From JAWKOK01 sp963765875 (lineage in GTDB: Bacteria; Chloroflexota; Anaerolineae; Caldilineales; Caldilineaceae): DNA of 64,000 nt. Below, one piece after another: positions 62,947 to 64,000 of this stretch (its first letter is position 1; each line of letters begins with the position of its first letter). The DNA is taken from contig CAVXYK010000006.1 of NCBI GenBank assembly GCA_963765875.1, forward strand, positions 124,001 to 188,000. Direction: 5' to 3'. The notes under the pieces were generated by a model. That model saw only the letters and a list, made by a program, of their open reading frames with translations, had not been told where the DNA came from and searched no databases. The translations under genes were made by a program, and so were the position numbers.

Positions 62947-64000
62947 ATGCGCCTACCCGACCACAACTCACCACCCTGGAGTCGAACGACCAAAGCCATT
63001 GTGGCATCGGCCGCGCTCATCGTCACCGCGCTTGCGATTTGGAAGTTTCGCTCGCTGATCGCACCGATCGTCACGGCCATGATTTTGGCCTATCTGCTCA
63101 ATCCCGTCATCAACTTTTTGTACCGACGCACTGGGCTGAGCCGCGGACGCTCCATCCTGCTCGTCTACTTGGTCATCATCCTCATCTTTGTCGGGGGCGG
63201 CATCGCGTTGGGCGTCGTCGCCGTCGACCAGGCGGTTTCGCTCTACACGAACCTGCCCGACCTATTTGATCGCGCATTGGTCGGTGGCCAAGCCCTCCTG
63301 GACCAGGCGTTGGATACCGTGATCATCGTCGGTCCCCTTCAATTCGACCCTGGGACAGTGGTCAGCGGCATCGACGGCCAGTTGGTGATCAGTCAGATTT
63401 CGAACTTTGCGAGACCGGCCTTTTCGGTGGGCGGCTCCTTCGCCACCCAGTTGACCCAGGCGACCATCACATGGCTTGGCCTGGCTGTTCTGGTCTTCGC
63501 CCTCTCCATCTATCTGGTGCGCGATGCGCCGAAAATTGGCCCGGCCATCAGCAACCTGGCCCATCAACCCGGCTATCGCCAGGATGCGGACCGGATGATC
63601 GCCAGCTTCATGAATATCTGGGACGCTTACTTGCGTGGTCAGGTCATTCTGGCCCTCACCATCAGCCTCGCCGTTTCGGTGGTGCTGACGTTGTTGGGTG
63701 TCAGCAACTCACTCGCGCTGGGCGCGCTGGCCGGAATCCTTGAGTTCCTGCCCGTCATCGGCCCGATCATCAGCACCGTGGCCGCCGTGCTCGTGGTGAT
63801 CTTTCAGCCGGAGAACTACTGGGGGCTGTCACCGCTCTGGCATGCATTGCTGGTGGCCGTGGCCATGCTAGCCATTCAGCAGTTCGAGAATTCGGTGCTG
63901 GTGCCGCGCATCGTCGGCGGCGCGCTCGATCTGCACCCGCTGGTCATCATGGTAGCCGTGCTCATGGGGGCTTCGCTTGCCGGCATCCTCGGTGCAGTAC
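62947..64000 (+). CDS. AI-2E-family transporter, truncated by the window end
   Basis: 351 codons of an integral membrane protein that runs past the window. It begins MRLPDHNSPPWSRTT, then hydrophobic helices (VASAALIVTALAIWKF, APIVTAMILAYLLNPVI, SILLVYLVIILIFVGGGIA), a soluble loop rich in Leu/Asp (TNLPDLFDRALVGGQ), FALSIYLVRDAPKI, and the family signature LGALAGILEFLPVIGPIIS with LVPRIVGGALDLHPLVIMVAVLMG. The AI-2E/PerM/TqsA family exports small molecules, some as sodium-proton antiporters. No clear ribosome site precedes ATG. Confidence 0.9.
   Translation, partial: MRLPDHNSPPWSRTTKAIVASAALIVTALAIWKFRSLIAPIVTAMILAYLLNPVINFLYRRTGLSRGRSILLVYLVIILIFVGGGIALGVVAVDQAVSLYTNLPDLFDRALVGGQALLDQALDTVIIVGPLQFDPGTVVSGIDGQLVISQISNFARPAFSVGGSFATQLTQATITWLGLAVLVFALSIYLVRDAPKIGPAISNLAHQPGYRQDADRMIASFMNIWDAYLRGQVILALTISLAVSVVLTLLGVSNSLALGALAGILEFLPVIGPIISTVAAVLVVIFQPENYWGLSPLWHALLVAVAMLAIQQFENSVLVPRIVGGALDLHPLVIMVAVLMGASLAGILGAV

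Overview
This is a 64 kb chromosomal segment of a moderately GC-rich, free-living bacterium. Gene content fits an uncultured Chloroflexota (Caldilineales/Anaerolineae-like) genome: TIM-barrel, enolase-superfamily and sulfatase catabolic genes, a Uma2 nuclease, a DipZ-type thioredoxin lipoprotein, and many short palindromic intergenic repeats. No rRNA gene is present, so the phylum is an inference. TGA, TAG and TAA are all used as stops. At least 13 frame breaks interrupt otherwise well-conserved genes. Many are probably assembly indels, but one gltB copy carries about six of them and looks decayed.

Layout. 0-6.6 kb (+ strand): VOC protein, cyclase, pentapeptide-repeat protein, deaminase, frameshifted TIM-barrel protein, CE15-like esterase and two SDRs. 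6.8-7.5 kb: a lipoprotein thioredoxin with an in-frame TGA where the family has the first Cys of its CxxC motif, followed by a bacterial SECIS-like hairpin. This is very probably an undescribed selenoprotein. 7.5-13.3 kb (- strand): ogt, a kinase-like protein, an enolase-superfamily enzyme, a sialidase and ilvD. 13.4-26.2 kb: Uma2, cimA, a HAD phosphatase, ppc, leuB, a nucleotidyltransferase, leuD, leuC, then a VOC / aldo-keto reductase / truncated haemoglobin operon. 26.6-37.7 kb: gltB (intact), gltD and a broken second gltB. 37.9-42.3 kb: two paralogous exported membrane proteins of unknown function on either side of a YbjQ-family gene. 42.4-48.6 kb: the ilvB-ilvN-ilvC-leuA operon, preceded by a complete leader-peptide attenuator. 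48.7-58.7 kb: Gfo/Idh dehydrogenase, Maf, and an operon encoding a sugar-binding lipoprotein, two ABC permeases and three sulfatases, driven by a near-perfect sigma-70 promoter. 59-64 kb (+): rsgA, a UvrD/PcrA helicase (frameshifted) and an AI-2E-family permease that runs off the end.

How the genes work together. The window holds essentially the whole branched-chain amino acid pathway (cimA, leuABCD, ilvBNCD), together with carbon input from PEP carboxylase and nitrogen input from glutamate synthase. The ilv operon is controlled by a Val/Leu-rich leader peptide and terminator. Two catabolic blocks, one with CE15-like esterase, SDRs, enolase-family enzyme and sialidase, and the other with sulfatases and an ABC importer, point to growth on complex, partly sulfated polysaccharides.

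The intergenic DNA is unusual. It is built from several families of palindromes made of repeated short words. At least one family behaves like a MITE with constant CTAG-bounded ends and an exchangeable core.
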